From Sporosarcina ureae (GTDB lineage: Bacteria; Bacillota; Bacilli; Bacillales_A; Planococcaceae), in assembly GCF_002101375.1 (NCBI RefSeq), contig NZ_CP015207.1:1480001-1544000 (forward strand): a stretch of 64,000 nt of DNA, written 5' to 3'. The notes below the pieces were generated by a model. That model saw only the letters and a list, made by a program, of their open reading frames with translations, made no database searches and had not been told where the DNA came from. The translations under genes were made by a program, and so were the position numbers. The stretch's first letter is position 1; every line of letters starts with the position of its first letter. Of this stretch, positions 30,332 to 38,855 are shown piece by piece.

Positions 30332-31114
30332 TTACAGCGAATCACCTTTTTTTAATGTAAATTGAAAGTAATTTCTATCCAAGTCCATCCGAAAGCGTCG
30401 CGGCGTTAACCCAGTATACTTTTTAAAGACACGGGTGAAATAACTTTGATTACAAAAATGAAATCTCTCTGCAATTTCCGCTATTTTTATATCAGAGAAT
30501 CGTAAATAAAACTGGATATCTTCTATTTTACGGATTGTAATATATTCTACTAACGTAACAGATGTATGTTCTCGGAATATGCGAGAAAGATGACTAGTAC
30601 TTACATTGAAATATTTTGCAATTTCTTCAACGATTAATTGATTTTCAACATTTTCATTTATGTACTGAATCACTTCATTGACCGTATCATGCGACAGGGA
30701 AGGTTTTATTTTCCCTTTGAGGACGTAACAAAAGAACTCGACTAATTCGTCTCCAATTTCTACTACGTTTCCTCTATGGAGATTGGCTTCGATCATTTTT
30801 ATACAAGCCGTATTAAATATAAAGGCATTTTCTTCAGTAAATATAGATTCTTTTTGTAATTGTCTTGTCATAACGGAAGAGAGGATAATCAAATAATATT
30901 TTACAACTTCAAATGAATGTGTAGGTTTATACTCATACAAAATTTTTTCAATTTCCCTAAGCTTGGAACGTGCTTCGTCTTTCTCCAAATTGAAAACATG
31001 TGTAAGAAATTCTTTTTCTAAACGAAAAAATAATTTTGCTGTATCTGTATTTCCCTCTTTCTCAATAACACTGATCAAATCCAACTTAGATACTTCTGTT
31101 TCCTTGCCCGTCAT
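30332..31114 (-). CDS. AraC-family transcriptional regulator
   Basis: The C-terminal 100 residues form an AraC/XylS DNA-binding domain with two helix-turn-helix units (EIAKYFNVSTSHLSRIFREH and EIAERFHFCNQSYFTRVFKK). The N-terminal 150 residues are helical and resemble the YesN-like group rather than a cupin. The start is ATG 31114 with GGGGTG upstream, giving 260 residues; a further 13 codons upstream lack a site. No target operon is adjacent, so its role is unknown. Confidence 0.85.
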   Translation of the reverse strand: MTGKETEVSKLDLISVIEKEGNTDTAKLFFRLEKEFLTHVFNLEKDEARSKLREIEKILYEYKPTHSFEVVKYYLIILSSVMTRQLQKESIFTEENAFIFNTACIKMIEANLHRGNVVEIGDELVEFFCYVLKGKIKPSLSHDTVNEVIQYINENVENQLIVEEIAKYFNVSTSHLSRIFREHTSVTLVEYITIRKIEDIQFYLRFSDIKIAEIAERFHFCNQSYFTRVFKKYTGLTPRRFRMDLDRNYFQFTLKKGDSL

Positions 31115-31232
31115 GAGTTTCACCCCACTCATCTTATATATATGACTACGCAAGATATATTACTATATGTACATTATTTTACCTCATACCCCAATATTAT
31201 CTACCCCTTATGTGGTTAACGCTATATATGTA

Positions 31233-31264
31233 TTAAAGCGCCCTTTAAAAATGGGCGCTTTTAG
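31233..31264 (-). terminator. Terminator of the stress-type gene
   Basis: AAAGCGCCC and GGGCGCTTT enclose nine bases; T runs are present on the minus side. Confidence 0.85.
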
Positions 31265-31283
31265 TATTTTAATGTGATTAAAT

Positions 31284-31676
31284 TTAGTTAGATTTATTGT
31301 CTTTTTCCGCTTGCTTAGTTGATTCATCTTTATTATATAGTGGCTTATTATCGCTCGTATCTTCATTTTTCTTGTAAAGGCCATCTTTTTTTGCAGCATT
31401 TTTATCTGGATCTTGTACTTCTTGGTTGTAATAATGAACACTTGTCTGAGCTCCCTCAGATACCATGTTATTATCTCTTAAATCTGTCGGATCAGAATGT
31501 CCAACTTTTTCAGTTGCTTGGTCAACTAATTTATTGTTGTTCACAAATGTGTCTACTTTTCCCTTCAAAACACCTACAGTTTCCATTGCCTTATCACGAT
31601 TTTCCTTTTTACTAAAGAAAGCGTAAGCTCCTGCTGCAAGTGTTGCAAATAATAACCCATTTGATTTTTTAGCCAT
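31284..31676 (-). CDS. Hydrophilic stress-type protein (YtxH-like N-terminus)
   Basis: The 130-residue protein has a short N-terminal hydrophobic segment (GLLFATLAAGAYAFF) followed by KKENRDKAMETVGVLKGKV, resembling YtxH-type stress proteins, and a long charged, low-complexity tail rich in Asn, Asp and Lys (DKNAAKKDGLYKKNEDT). The start ATG 31676 has GGAGGATGG upstream. A clear sigma-B promoter lies at 31732-31756, so it should be part of the general stress regulon. The function is unknown. Confidence 0.78.
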   Translation of the reverse strand: MAKKSNGLLFATLAAGAYAFFSKKENRDKAMETVGVLKGKVDTFVNNNKLVDQATEKVGHSDPTDLRDNNMVSEGAQTSVHYYNQEVQDPDKNAAKKDGLYKKNEDTSDNKPLYNKDESTKQAEKDNKSN

Positions 31677-31731
31677 ATTTACCATCCTCCGTCGTAATGT
31701 AATTGTGGTGATTTTCTACCTACTGCTTAAT

Positions 31732-31756
31732 ATACCCCGCACTCTTACTTTCAAAC
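31732..31756 (-). promoter_or_regulatory. Sigma-B promoter of the stress-type gene
   Basis: GTTTGA (31751-31756) and GGGTAT (31732-31737) on the minus strand are 13 bases apart, matching the sigma-B consensus with one change in the -35 box. It lies about 55 bases before the ATG. Confidence 0.8.
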
Positions 31757-31944
31757 GTCTACAGCTTGGTTAGTTACTTAGCAATTGTAAACTTAGGATG
31801 TAAATGTCTTTTTATGATGTTGTTCATATTTGACGTATAGGTTATAGTTTTTAGTTTAGTAGTCGTTACCGTTTTATCGCATAGTAGTTTTGCAAAGCCT
31901 AATTTGTTATACTATGTAGAAAGATAACTAGAGGTGAGATCACT

Positions 31945-32442
31945 ATGATTCGTAAAATGACAGTAGAAGACATTCCAGATGTTCAACAAATTGCTCATAC
32001 GTCTTGGCAACATACATTTCAACAACATATACCTGAAGAAGTGATCGAAGAATATATTGAACGTACGTATTCTGATTTAATGCTAAAAAAGCAATTGGAA
32101 AAGACGATGGTTTTGCTCGCGATAGACGAGCAAGGGCATTCTATCGGGTATTTAAGTTATACCCCGATTGATGTGGATGGTGAGAGTGAATTGACGGCCC
32201 TGCACATGCTTCCTGAGTATTTGAATAGCGGATACGAGGAAGCATTGTTAAAAGAAGCACTAGGAACGTTACAGGAAGCTGTAAATGTTGATGTGTATGT
32301 CGATCAAAATGATATAGCACTTCAAGATTTTTATGCGAAACAAGGATTTAATTTCGTTGAGTCGTTCCCTGAGTTATTTGAAGGCATTTCCGTAAATATT
32401 CTTCATTATTCATTGCCTATCACGCAACCTGCACATACGTAA
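31945..32442 (+). CDS. GNAT-family N-acetyltransferase
   Basis: The 165-residue protein opens with the typical MIRKMTVEDIPDVQQIAHTSW and has the acetyltransferase strand LTALHMLPEYLNSGYEEALL and the late VDQNDIALQDFYAKQGFNFVE. The usual CoA loop R/QxxGxG/A is not clear (YLNSGYEEALL instead), so CoA binding may be weakened. The substrate is unknown. The start ATG follows GAGGTGAG. Confidence 0.8.
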   Translation: MIRKMTVEDIPDVQQIAHTSWQHTFQQHIPEEVIEEYIERTYSDLMLKKQLEKTMVLLAIDEQGHSIGYLSYTPIDVDGESELTALHMLPEYLNSGYEEALLKEALGTLQEAVNVDVYVDQNDIALQDFYAKQGFNFVESFPELFEGISVNILHYSLPITQPAHT

Positions 32443-32583
32443 CCAAAGTGTAGATGTGTTAAATAGGTAGACGCCGTTGAATACTATCGCAAGCGGACGC
32501 TTTCTATTGAGTTTGGTCGCCATTTACTTACGATAAACTAGCGTGTTTTCTTTGAGTCCAGTGCGACTACCAGAACGTATACT

Positions 32584-32614
32584 AAAGACCCTTTTCTAAA
32601 AGAAAAGGGTCTTT
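32584..32614. terminator. Bidirectional terminator
   Basis: AAAGACCCTTTTCT and AGAAAAGGGTCTTT form a 14-pair stem between converging genes. Confidence 0.9.
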
Positions 32615-32630
32615 ACGTGTCAGTAAGTAT

Positions 32631-33104
32631 TTAGTTCATCCAGTTAGATTGAGTGGAGACGTATTCATCAGGTGAAGGTCCTGTTGTCATTGGAGGCTTC
32701 TTTGTGAAGCACAGGATTGCCGCAATGTAGAGCAAGATGGATGGTAACGATAGAAACCCACCTAGTAAACCTGCGATGATGAATAATATACCGGCTGTTT
32801 TTGGACTCTTATTATTCCAGACTTTTACCAGACCGATAATATTCAATACCAAGCCTATGAATGCTACAGCAACCAAAACCCATATAATAGTAGAAAAAGA
32901 GCCCATAAACGACATGAACATATCCACTTCTTCAGTATTTAATACTCCCTCACTCACAATTTCTCCGCGGAATTCATCCATGAAGGTTGGATCCGTGCTT
33001 GCCATATTCCAAATGAATGCTACTAATGCAGCACCTAAAACACTCAGTGTCAATAAAACAGCTGATATGATACCGAGTACGCGCTCTGCTGTACGATTAA
33101 TCAT
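32631..33104 (-). CDS. DUF4064 membrane protein
   Basis: The 157-residue protein has an N-terminal RTAERVLGIISAVLLTL segment, an extracellular acidic loop (about residues 35-65) and two further membrane regions, with a short polar C-terminus. This layout fits DUF4064. The function is unknown. The start ATG is taken from AAGGATGATG upstream. Confidence 0.82.
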   Translation of the reverse strand: MINRTAERVLGIISAVLLTLSVLGAALVAFIWNMASTDPTFMDEFRGEIVSEGVLNTEEVDMFMSFMGSFSTIIWVLVAVAFIGLVLNIIGLVKVWNNKSPKTAGILFIIAGLLGGFLSLPSILLYIAAILCFTKKPPMTTGPSPDEYVSTQSNWMN

Positions 33105-33220
33105 TCCACATCATCCTTTTTCTGCTAGTTTGTTTCCTTATTATTTATACGCAATGAAATGAGAAAAGTTTCAAAAAAATGATGCGGAACATCTATCGCG
33201 TAGCCATTCCAAAATACAAC

Positions 33221-33538
33221 TTATGCTTTTACGTCGTTATATTCATCACTTCGGTCGAACGCATTCACTACGTATGAACAGACCGCTTTCATCTTCAATC
33301 CTTTTTCACGTGCATTATCAGCAGCTTGGTCAAGTAATTTCTTGGCAACACCTTGACCACGCAATGAATCGTCTGTATAGGTATGTGTCATCGTCATGAC
33401 ACCGTTTTCTTCAGTCCATTCGATTTCTGCTTTTACATCACCGGCCACTTTATACTGATACGCATACTTCGTACCGCCTAGCTCCGCAAGCTCAAAATCC
33501 ATTCCTTCACGCTGTTCGTTGTCTTTATTTTCACTCAT
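33221..33538 (-). CDS. GNAT-like acetyltransferase of YjdJ type
   Basis: The 105-residue protein carries the compact GNAT-like fold of the YjdJ group: MTMTHTYTDDSLRGQGVAKKLLDQA holds the CoA loop and KAVCSYVVNAF the last strand. Homologues are small enzymes without a known substrate. The start ATG has AAGGAGAG upstream. Confidence 0.87.
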   Translation of the reverse strand: MSENKDNEQREGMDFELAELGGTKYAYQYKVAGDVKAEIEWTEENGVMTMTHTYTDDSLRGQGVAKKLLDQAADNAREKGLKMKAVCSYVVNAFDRSDEYNDVKA

Positions 33539-33593
33539 GCATATCTCTCCTTTGTAGTTATACTTCTACAATATAACGTACCACAATGACAAC

Positions 33594-34481
33594 TTAACTA
33601 AACAAATTTTTAAGAGAATCTGCCATATTTCTGAAAAACTCTTTTACTTTTTCCCAGAAACTTGGATCTATGTCGCCTAATTTATCTTTAATTTTCGATG
33701 CCATATCGGACAGTTGCTCGTTAAGCTTCGTGAAATCGATATCAAGTTTCGAGATTCGATCCATTAAGTCAATTAATAATTGGCGATCTGCCTCATTCAA
33801 CTGGATATTAAATTTCTGCAATTGATCATGGACGATCTGTTCTACGTCTTCCTTTGTCGCGGGCTTTTGTTCTGAAATCTGTTTTTTGATTTCTGTTAGC
33901 AAATTAGCTACTTCATCTTGATCGACGCCTGCTTTTTCTGATAGCTTCGTTGCTAAGCTCAATTCATCATTTGCTACATCCGTACGTTCAGTATCGAGAA
34001 CCTCTCCTGACACTTCATACGCTTTGTAAATTCCAACGAGAGCTGAGTGACCCGTTACCTTTTTGGGTGCCGCCACTTCTACAAGGGCGTCTTCAATACC
34101 TGCTGTCAACATGGCAGTAGCATACATGTCCTCAGTTACTTGCGTGATATTATCTGGTGTCACAATATTGATGACGAGACCTTCTCCTGCTTCTTGTCTA
34201 GTAATTTTCGCAGAAGAATACATTCGTGCATTTCGGTCGCCGCCAGGAATATATTTGATCAAATCATTGCCGTCTACTGATAATTCTTCCACTTCAGCTT
34301 CCTCGGCAACTTTTAGACTTTCTTTAACACTCGCTTTTTCACTATCCGATAAATTTGAACCATAGACTACAATCGGAACTCCAAGCTTTTCATTGATGGC
34401 TTTATCTGCTGATACTGCAGATGGCGCTATGACTGCGACCATCATCATGAAAGCCAATAGAGAGGTTAATCCTTTTTTCAT
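33594..34481 (-). CDS. DUF1002 secreted protein (YpuA-like)
   Basis: The 295-residue protein has a signal peptide (MKKGLTSLLAFMMMVAV to SAVSA), then the DUF1002 domain with GVPIVVYGSNLSDSEK and VTPDNITQVTEDMYATAMLTAGI, and a C-terminal helical region. The start ATG 34481 has a strong AAGGAGGAG site; a frame opening 20 codons earlier lacks one. The function is unknown. It is followed by nothing I recognise up to 33538. Confidence 0.85.
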   Translation of the reverse strand: MKKGLTSLLAFMMMVAVIAPSAVSADKAINEKLGVPIVVYGSNLSDSEKASVKESLKVAEEAEVEELSVDGNDLIKYIPGGDRNARMYSSAKITRQEAGEGLVINIVTPDNITQVTEDMYATAMLTAGIEDALVEVAAPKKVTGHSALVGIYKAYEVSGEVLDTERTDVANDELSLATKLSEKAGVDQDEVANLLTEIKKQISEQKPATKEDVEQIVHDQLQKFNIQLNEADRQLLIDLMDRISKLDIDFTKLNEQLSDMASKIKDKLGDIDPSFWEKVKEFFRNMADSLKNLFS

Positions 34482-34544
34482 ACAGTCACTCCTCCTTGTT
34501 CTACATGTATAGATACGTTGAGGTTCATAAAAAAGTTGCATTTA

Positions 34545-35399
34545 TTATAATATAAGAGTTGTCCAACCGTCTTGTTGTGTAATTCTTCGTTCTCTCATCA
34601 ACGTGCCTAGTGCCCGTTTGAAGGCACCCTTACTCATCTGGAACATCTCATCGATCTCTTCAGGAGTCGATTTATCGGTAAATGGCATTTTACCGCCTGA
34701 CTGTTGCAAATAGGCTAAAATTTGTTCGCCATCTGTTTGTAAACGGTCTTGCTTCCTCGGCAATAATGAGCCGTTCATCGTGCCGTCTTCATGGACTTCA
34801 ATAATACGAACATCTACTTCTTCACCTAATCTTGGCTCTGCTTTACGCTCTGTTTCGTGAACGAAAATACGTTGAATATCTTCTGTCAATAGGAATGTAC
34901 CGATTGGTAGCAAGCGGTACGCTCTTGCTTTGACATTTTGATTGTACATATCTGCTTCCGCCATTGTATAGTGCTCCTGAATTCTTTCTTCAGTCACTAG
35001 TCGTCCAAACAAGTTGCCCCCTGGATCTGAACGAAGCGTCATATATAACTCATCACCTGGTTGTGGCCATAGTTCTTTAATTTGTGGAAAGTCTGCTCGA
35101 TTGATCAGCACTTCAAACGATGCACCAATATCTACATAAACTCTTTCACTTCTATCCAAGCGAATAACTTTTGCCCACCCGAATGAATGAACTGTGACTG
35201 ACGGAATTTGCGCAGTACCTGTCAGTTCACCTCTTCTATTGATGTAAAGAAAAACTTCTATCGTCGATTGTTCTTGTGCATCCGGTGCTTCGGATTCATT
35301 CATATAGATTTCTTCTCCGGCAGCATTCAATACAAAGCGTGACCCTTCTTTGCGAAGTATTTCGAGTGTTGCAAGTGTACCTGGTTGTAATAATGTCAT
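34545..35399 (-). CDS. cvfB: CvfB/YitL family S1-domain RNA-binding protein
   Basis: The 284-residue protein has tandem S1-like domains (around residues 1-215, for example FLYINRRGELTGTAQIPSV and GDELYMTLRSDPGGNLFGRL) and a C-terminal winged helix (TPEEIDEMFQMSKGAFKRALGTLMRERRI). CvfB was named for virulence regulation in Staphylococcus; it is thought to bind RNA. It lies 15 bases downstream of mntR on the same strand. Confidence 0.9.
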   Translation of the reverse strand: MTLLQPGTLATLEILRKEGSRFVLNAAGEEIYMNESEAPDAQEQSTIEVFLYINRRGELTGTAQIPSVTVHSFGWAKVIRLDRSERVYVDIGASFEVLINRADFPQIKELWPQPGDELYMTLRSDPGGNLFGRLVTEERIQEHYTMAEADMYNQNVKARAYRLLPIGTFLLTEDIQRIFVHETERKAEPRLGEEVDVRIIEVHEDGTMNGSLLPRKQDRLQTDGEQILAYLQQSGGKMPFTDKSTPEEIDEMFQMSKGAFKRALGTLMRERRITQQDGWTTLIL

Positions 35400-35414
35400 A
35401 TAAGTTAATCCTCT

Positions 35415-35822
35415 CTAGAGTGCTTTACTTTTTAATTTTTTAACGAATTCGGGATCAGACTCGAGCGTCTCTACTAGATCCGTAATACGATCCATCGCAT
35501 TCCAACTTAAGTGATGTTCAATTCCTTCTACGTCTCCATAGATATTTTCTTCTTCCACACCTATGATACGCAGGAATTGTTCCAGTAATTCATGACGATG
35601 CACAAGTTTTTTACCAAAGCGTAAACCGCGGTCCGTCAATGCCAAACCCCGGTAGCGCTCATAGTGTACATAGCCTTCACGATCTAGCCGCTGGGCCATT
35701 TTGGTTACAGATGAAGGGAGCACAGAAAGCGCCTCTGCCACGTCGGACACACGCGCTTCACCCCTTGCTTCTAGTTGTAAATAAATTTGTTCAATATAGT
35801 CTTCCATACTCGGTGTAGCCAA
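35415..35822 (-). CDS. mntR: Manganese transport regulator MntR
   Basis: The 135-residue DtxR-family repressor keeps all manganese ligands of the B. subtilis protein: Asp8, Glu11, His77, Glu99, Glu102 and His103. The helix-turn-helix lies around residues 25-50 ([20 protein letters not shown]). The start is TTG 35822 with GAGGAGG seven bases upstream. No manganese transporter is in the window, so its targets are elsewhere. It precedes cvfB. Confidence 0.95.
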   Translation of the reverse strand: MATPSMEDYIEQIYLQLEARGEARVSDVAEALSVLPSSVTKMAQRLDREGYVHYERYRGLALTDRGLRFGKKLVHRHELLEQFLRIIGVEEENIYGDVEGIEHHLSWNAMDRITDLVETLESDPEFVKKLKSKAL

Positions 35823-35873
35823 ACTATCGCCTCCTCATTTGACTGTCCACATCCACGAATTACTATCTTAAAA

Positions 35874-35898
35874 GTTTAAGATAGGAAAGGGTGGGTAA
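35874..35898 (+). promoter_or_regulatory. Sigma-B promoter of the lmo0937-like gene
   Basis: GTTTAA (35874-35879) and GGGTAA (35893-35898) are 13 bases apart, a close match to the sigma-B consensus, about 45 bases upstream of the ATG at 35942. Confidence 0.82.
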
Positions 35899-35941
35899 AA
35901 TACTTACATAGCAAATAACAATGAAAAGGAGTTGATTCACT

Positions 35942-36097
35942 ATGGGTCGTATATTATGGCTTGTTATCGTAGTTCTAATAGCATTATGGGTAATTGGTTT
36001 AGTAGCAAATATTGGCGGTGGCTTAATCCACACACTTTTAGTAATTGCCGGCATTATCTTTGTCATTCAATTAATAACTGGAAGACGTTCGATATAG
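35942..36097 (+). CDS. lmo0937-family small membrane protein
   Basis: The 51-residue protein (MGRILWLVIVVLIALWVIGL...) consists of two hydrophobic helices joined by an IGGGLIH turn and a short basic end (TGRRSI). This is the pattern of the lmo0937 family of small membrane proteins. AAAAGGAG lies ten bases before the ATG. The sigma-B promoter upstream places it in the stress regulon, as expected from the family's stress association in Listeria and Bacillus. It diverges from mntR. Confidence 0.85.
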   Translation: MGRILWLVIVVLIALWVIGLVANIGGGLIHTLLVIAGIIFVIQLITGRRSI

Positions 36098-36123
36098 TGA
36101 CGCTTATAGTGCTCTTTCTGTGA

Positions 36124-37221
36124 TCAGGTAACTATCGCATACACACATGTGTTGCGTAAGCCTTGCCCATTCGCAGAAGGAGCATTTTTGCGTAAAGTTC
36201 CTTCCAGTTCAAAATTTGTTCGTTTGGCTACTGCACGGCCTTTACTGTGGTTCTCGTCACAAACAAATTCTATCCGTACAGCCGATAAATCTGTAAATGC
36301 AAACTCCACAAGCTCTTTGATCGCTTCTGTCATATAGCCTTCGCCTTCAAACTTCGTATCCAGCCAATACTCTACTTCAAATTTGCGAATGCTCCAATCG
36401 ATACGATGGAAACCTGCGCAACCAATGAATTCACCCGTTTCTTTTAAAAACAGATGAAAGTTCAAAGATTTTCTACCGATGAATTCAGAAACTGATTGAC
36501 GTACATATTCCTCTGTCGTTTCAATCGTCATGTCTTTCTGCGCCCATCCAGTCCACTTACGCAACGTAGGCATTGAATGTGACACCGCACCCCAAACATC
36601 CATCACATCGTGTAATTCAGGTGCTCGAATATGTAGCCGCTCAGATTGGAGCTGTTCTTTGAAACCGGGTATGCTCTTAACATCACGTTCCCGGTCTTCC
36701 CAACGGACAGGCGTTGTCGTACCGGCCTCATAATCTTCTCTCGTCATTCCATATGTTACCGCATCATAATACGTGTTCTCTTTCGGAAGGAACCATGCTT
36801 GACGCAAGTGTGCTTCTTTTACAAAGCCGGCCCGCTCAAACGCTTTACGCATAGCTGCATTATCATGGCGTGTATGTCCTTCTATACGAATCTTATGCTC
36901 CGGTAATTCGAAGACGTATTGTGTGAGTTTTTTTAGCGCTCGCGAACCATAACCATACCCTCGAAAATGATCAGCAATCCGCAAGTCGAATAATGGAACG
37001 TCTTCCTGTAAGTCATAGACTTTTACGATTCCCACTTTTTCGTTTTCATTATTTTCAATCCAGAAGGTCTTTACGTCATCAGATGCATAGCCGCCCTCTT
37101 CTATCGACTTTTCAAGCAACTCGCGACCTGGCTGACTACTATCATGATAAGGCCATGAGTTTGTCGTCATAAACTGAATAAGTAAATCTTGTTCTTCTAT
37201 CGTCCATTCTTGTAAGCGCAT
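36124..37221 (-). CDS. Tandem GNAT acetyltransferase fusion
   Basis: The 365-residue protein joins two complete RimJ/RimL-type GNAT domains. The first (about residues 1-165) has RIADHFRGYGYGSRALKKLTQYVF; the second (about 190-365) has VEYWLDTKFEGEGYMTEAIKELV and ENHSKGRAVAKRTNFELEG. The start ATG 37221 follows GGAGGAATT. Substrates are unknown; the second domain looks like ribosomal protein acetylases. It lies just before the CadC-like gene. Confidence 0.87.
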   Translation of the reverse strand: MRLQEWTIEEQDLLIQFMTTNSWPYHDSSQPGRELLEKSIEEGGYASDDVKTFWIENNENEKVGIVKVYDLQEDVPLFDLRIADHFRGYGYGSRALKKLTQYVFELPEHKIRIEGHTRHDNAAMRKAFERAGFVKEAHLRQAWFLPKENTYYDAVTYGMTREDYEAGTTTPVRWEDRERDVKSIPGFKEQLQSERLHIRAPELHDVMDVWGAVSHSMPTLRKWTGWAQKDMTIETTEEYVRQSVSEFIGRKSLNFHLFLKETGEFIGCAGFHRIDWSIRKFEVEYWLDTKFEGEGYMTEAIKELVEFAFTDLSAVRIEFVCDENHSKGRAVAKRTNFELEGTLRKNAPSANGQGLRNTCVYAIVT

Positions 37222-37269
37222 TAAAATTCCTCCATCATGACTGCCTGTATGCAGGCGCCTCACATGACA

Positions 37270-37632
37270 TTATAACGTTTGCTTTGCTTCAATTGCATGT
37301 TCATATGCAATTTTCACTAAGTCCGCGACATGCTCGTCTGCCAAAGAGTAGTATACCATTTTTCCACGTCTTTCTGATTTAGCCAATGAATGATCCCGTA
37401 AATAACGTAAATGATGGGAAGCGGTAGCGGATGAAGATTGAATCACTGCCGCTACATCACAGACGCACATTTCCGATTCCAATGTCAGTGAATAAGCAAT
37501 TCGCAAACGTGTTTCATCAGCCAGTGCTTTGAATATTTGTACCATCTTCGTTACATCAGGGAGCTCTTTTCGAATTTTACGAACGACATCCTCATGCACA
37601 ATCGTTACTTCACAAGCATCTTGATTTACCAC
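37270..37632 (-). CDS. cadC: ArsR/SmtB-family metal sensor, CadC-like
   Basis: The 120-residue winged-helix repressor has CadC-type metal residues: Cys7 in the N-terminal arm and Cys56/Cys58 in EMCVCDVA. The second arm cysteine of CadC (position 11) is not seen, so metal preference may differ. The recognition helix is SSATASHHLRYLRDH. A TTGATT/TATAAT promoter lies just upstream (about 37670-37700). No cadA gene is adjacent; it lies between the mrp operon and the tandem GNAT gene. Confidence 0.85.
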   Translation of the reverse strand: MVNQDACEVTIVHEDVVRKIRKELPDVTKMVQIFKALADETRLRIAYSLTLESEMCVCDVAAVIQSSSATASHHLRYLRDHSLAKSERRGKMVYYSLADEHVADLVKIAYEHAIEAKQTL

Positions 37633-37727
37633 ATTTTCACCCCATTCAGCCGACTATAGATTACGGCAATTATAATAGATATGATAGTAAAAAATCAATT
37701 GACTCTTCTGTTCATTTCAATCAACAC

Positions 37728-38099
37728 TTACTGGATATCGTCTTTGTTTTGTCCATGGATTTTTTCATATAATTCATCTTCCGTAGAAATATCCGCTAGC
37801 TTAACTTTCGATCGATAAGCAGCACGGATGATTACATGCCCCGCCACCGGTGCTGTCAAAAACACAAAGCCGATACCAAGAAGCAACCGTACGCTGATAA
37901 AGTTTTCAGAGAAGAGGAAATAGACGAATGCGCCGGATAATGTCAATAATACTGCCAATGTCGAACTTTTCGTTGCGGCGTGTGACCGAGTATAGACATC
38001 CGGTAAACGGATCAACCCAAAGACACTTAACATACTGGCAACAGCCCCTGTCAAAATCAATAAAGCCCCTATAAATTCACCGATCTCGCTTACGTTCAA
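37728..38099 (-). CDS. mrpG: Na+/H+ antiporter subunit MrpG
   Basis: This 123-residue subunit with three membrane helices closes the Mrp operon. The PhaG/MnhG features GAVASMLSVFGLIRLPDVYTR and the KSSTLAVLL helix are present. It overlaps mrpF by 23 bases. Confidence 0.93.
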   Translation of the reverse strand: MNVSEIGEFIGALLILTGAVASMLSVFGLIRLPDVYTRSHAATKSSTLAVLLTLSGAFVYFLFSENFISVRLLLGIGFVFLTAPVAGHVIIRAAYRSKVKLADISTEDELYEKIHGQNKDDIQ

Positions 38100-38361
38100 C
38101 TATTTTCCCCCTCTCAATAAATTTGGAAAATGCGATCGTTCCGATAAAGGAAAGAATCCCTAGGATCAAGATGGCTTCCAAAAATGCTTTTGTATTTAAA
38201 ATCACCGACACGACGGCAATTGTAGCAATCAAATTCACACCGATTACATCGAGTGCCACCACACGGTCCGGTAGTGAAGGACCTAAGATAATCCGGATGA
38301 CTGCCACCAAAATGGTCAGCGCGAATAGTATGACCGATATTGTCAGCATACCTGCTATCAT
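38077..38361 (-). CDS. mrpF: Na+/H+ antiporter subunit MrpF
   Basis: This 94-residue, three-helix subunit has the typical GPSLPDRVVALDVIG segment. It overlaps mrpE by four bases (ATGA) and mrpG by 23, so translation is coupled. Confidence 0.94.
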   Translation of the reverse strand: MIAGMLTISVILFALTILVAVIRIILGPSLPDRVVALDVIGVNLIATIAVVSVILNTKAFLEAILILGILSFIGTIAFSKFIERGKIVERKRDR

Positions 38362-38840
38362 CGTGTCACCTCCATAATCGCTTTCTCGAAATTCTTCAGT
38401 TGCTTAATCAATCCGTCGCGTGACTCTTCAACGTCCATTGCGTGAATATATAACTCATTGCCCTCAGAGGATACTTCCATCACAACCGAGCCTGGCGTTA
38501 AGGTGAGAAGCATAGACAGCATAGTCACTTCCACATCACTCGTCAAAATAGTTTTATATTTAAAGATACCAGGCTTAATACGCAGTGTAGGTCTCATGAT
38601 TTGGGAGATGACCACAATACTTGACTGCGTCAGTTCCCTTATAAAGATTAACAAGAGCTTGCAGGCGGCATATACTCTGCGCAAATAGAAATGCGTATCG
38701 AAAAAACGGCTCATGACAAAGATAATGCCAAGCCCGACTAAAAACCCCATGAAAAATGTCGTAAATCTCAGTTCATCTTCATCCATCAGCGTCATCCACA
38801 AAAATGCGATGAATAAATTCAGCAGAAGCTGTAACGGCAT
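38358..38840 (-). CDS. mrpE: Na+/H+ antiporter subunit MrpE
   Basis: The 160-residue subunit has two N-terminal helices and a soluble C-terminal domain with MLSMLLTLTPGSVVMEVSSEG. It lies 15 bases after mrpD. Confidence 0.94.
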   Translation of the reverse strand: MPLQLLLNLFIAFLWMTLMDEDELRFTTFFMGFLVGLGIIFVMSRFFDTHFYLRRVYAACKLLLIFIRELTQSSIVVISQIMRPTLRIKPGIFKYKTILTSDVEVTMLSMLLTLTPGSVVMEVSSEGNELYIHAMDVEESRDGLIKQLKNFEKAIMEVTR

Positions 38841-38855
38841 GTCGTCTCCCCCTCC

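Noticed and set aside
31208..31441. 77-codon ORF overlapping the YtxH-like gene on the same strand
   Set aside because: It crosses the terminator hairpin and lies in another frame of a better supported gene.
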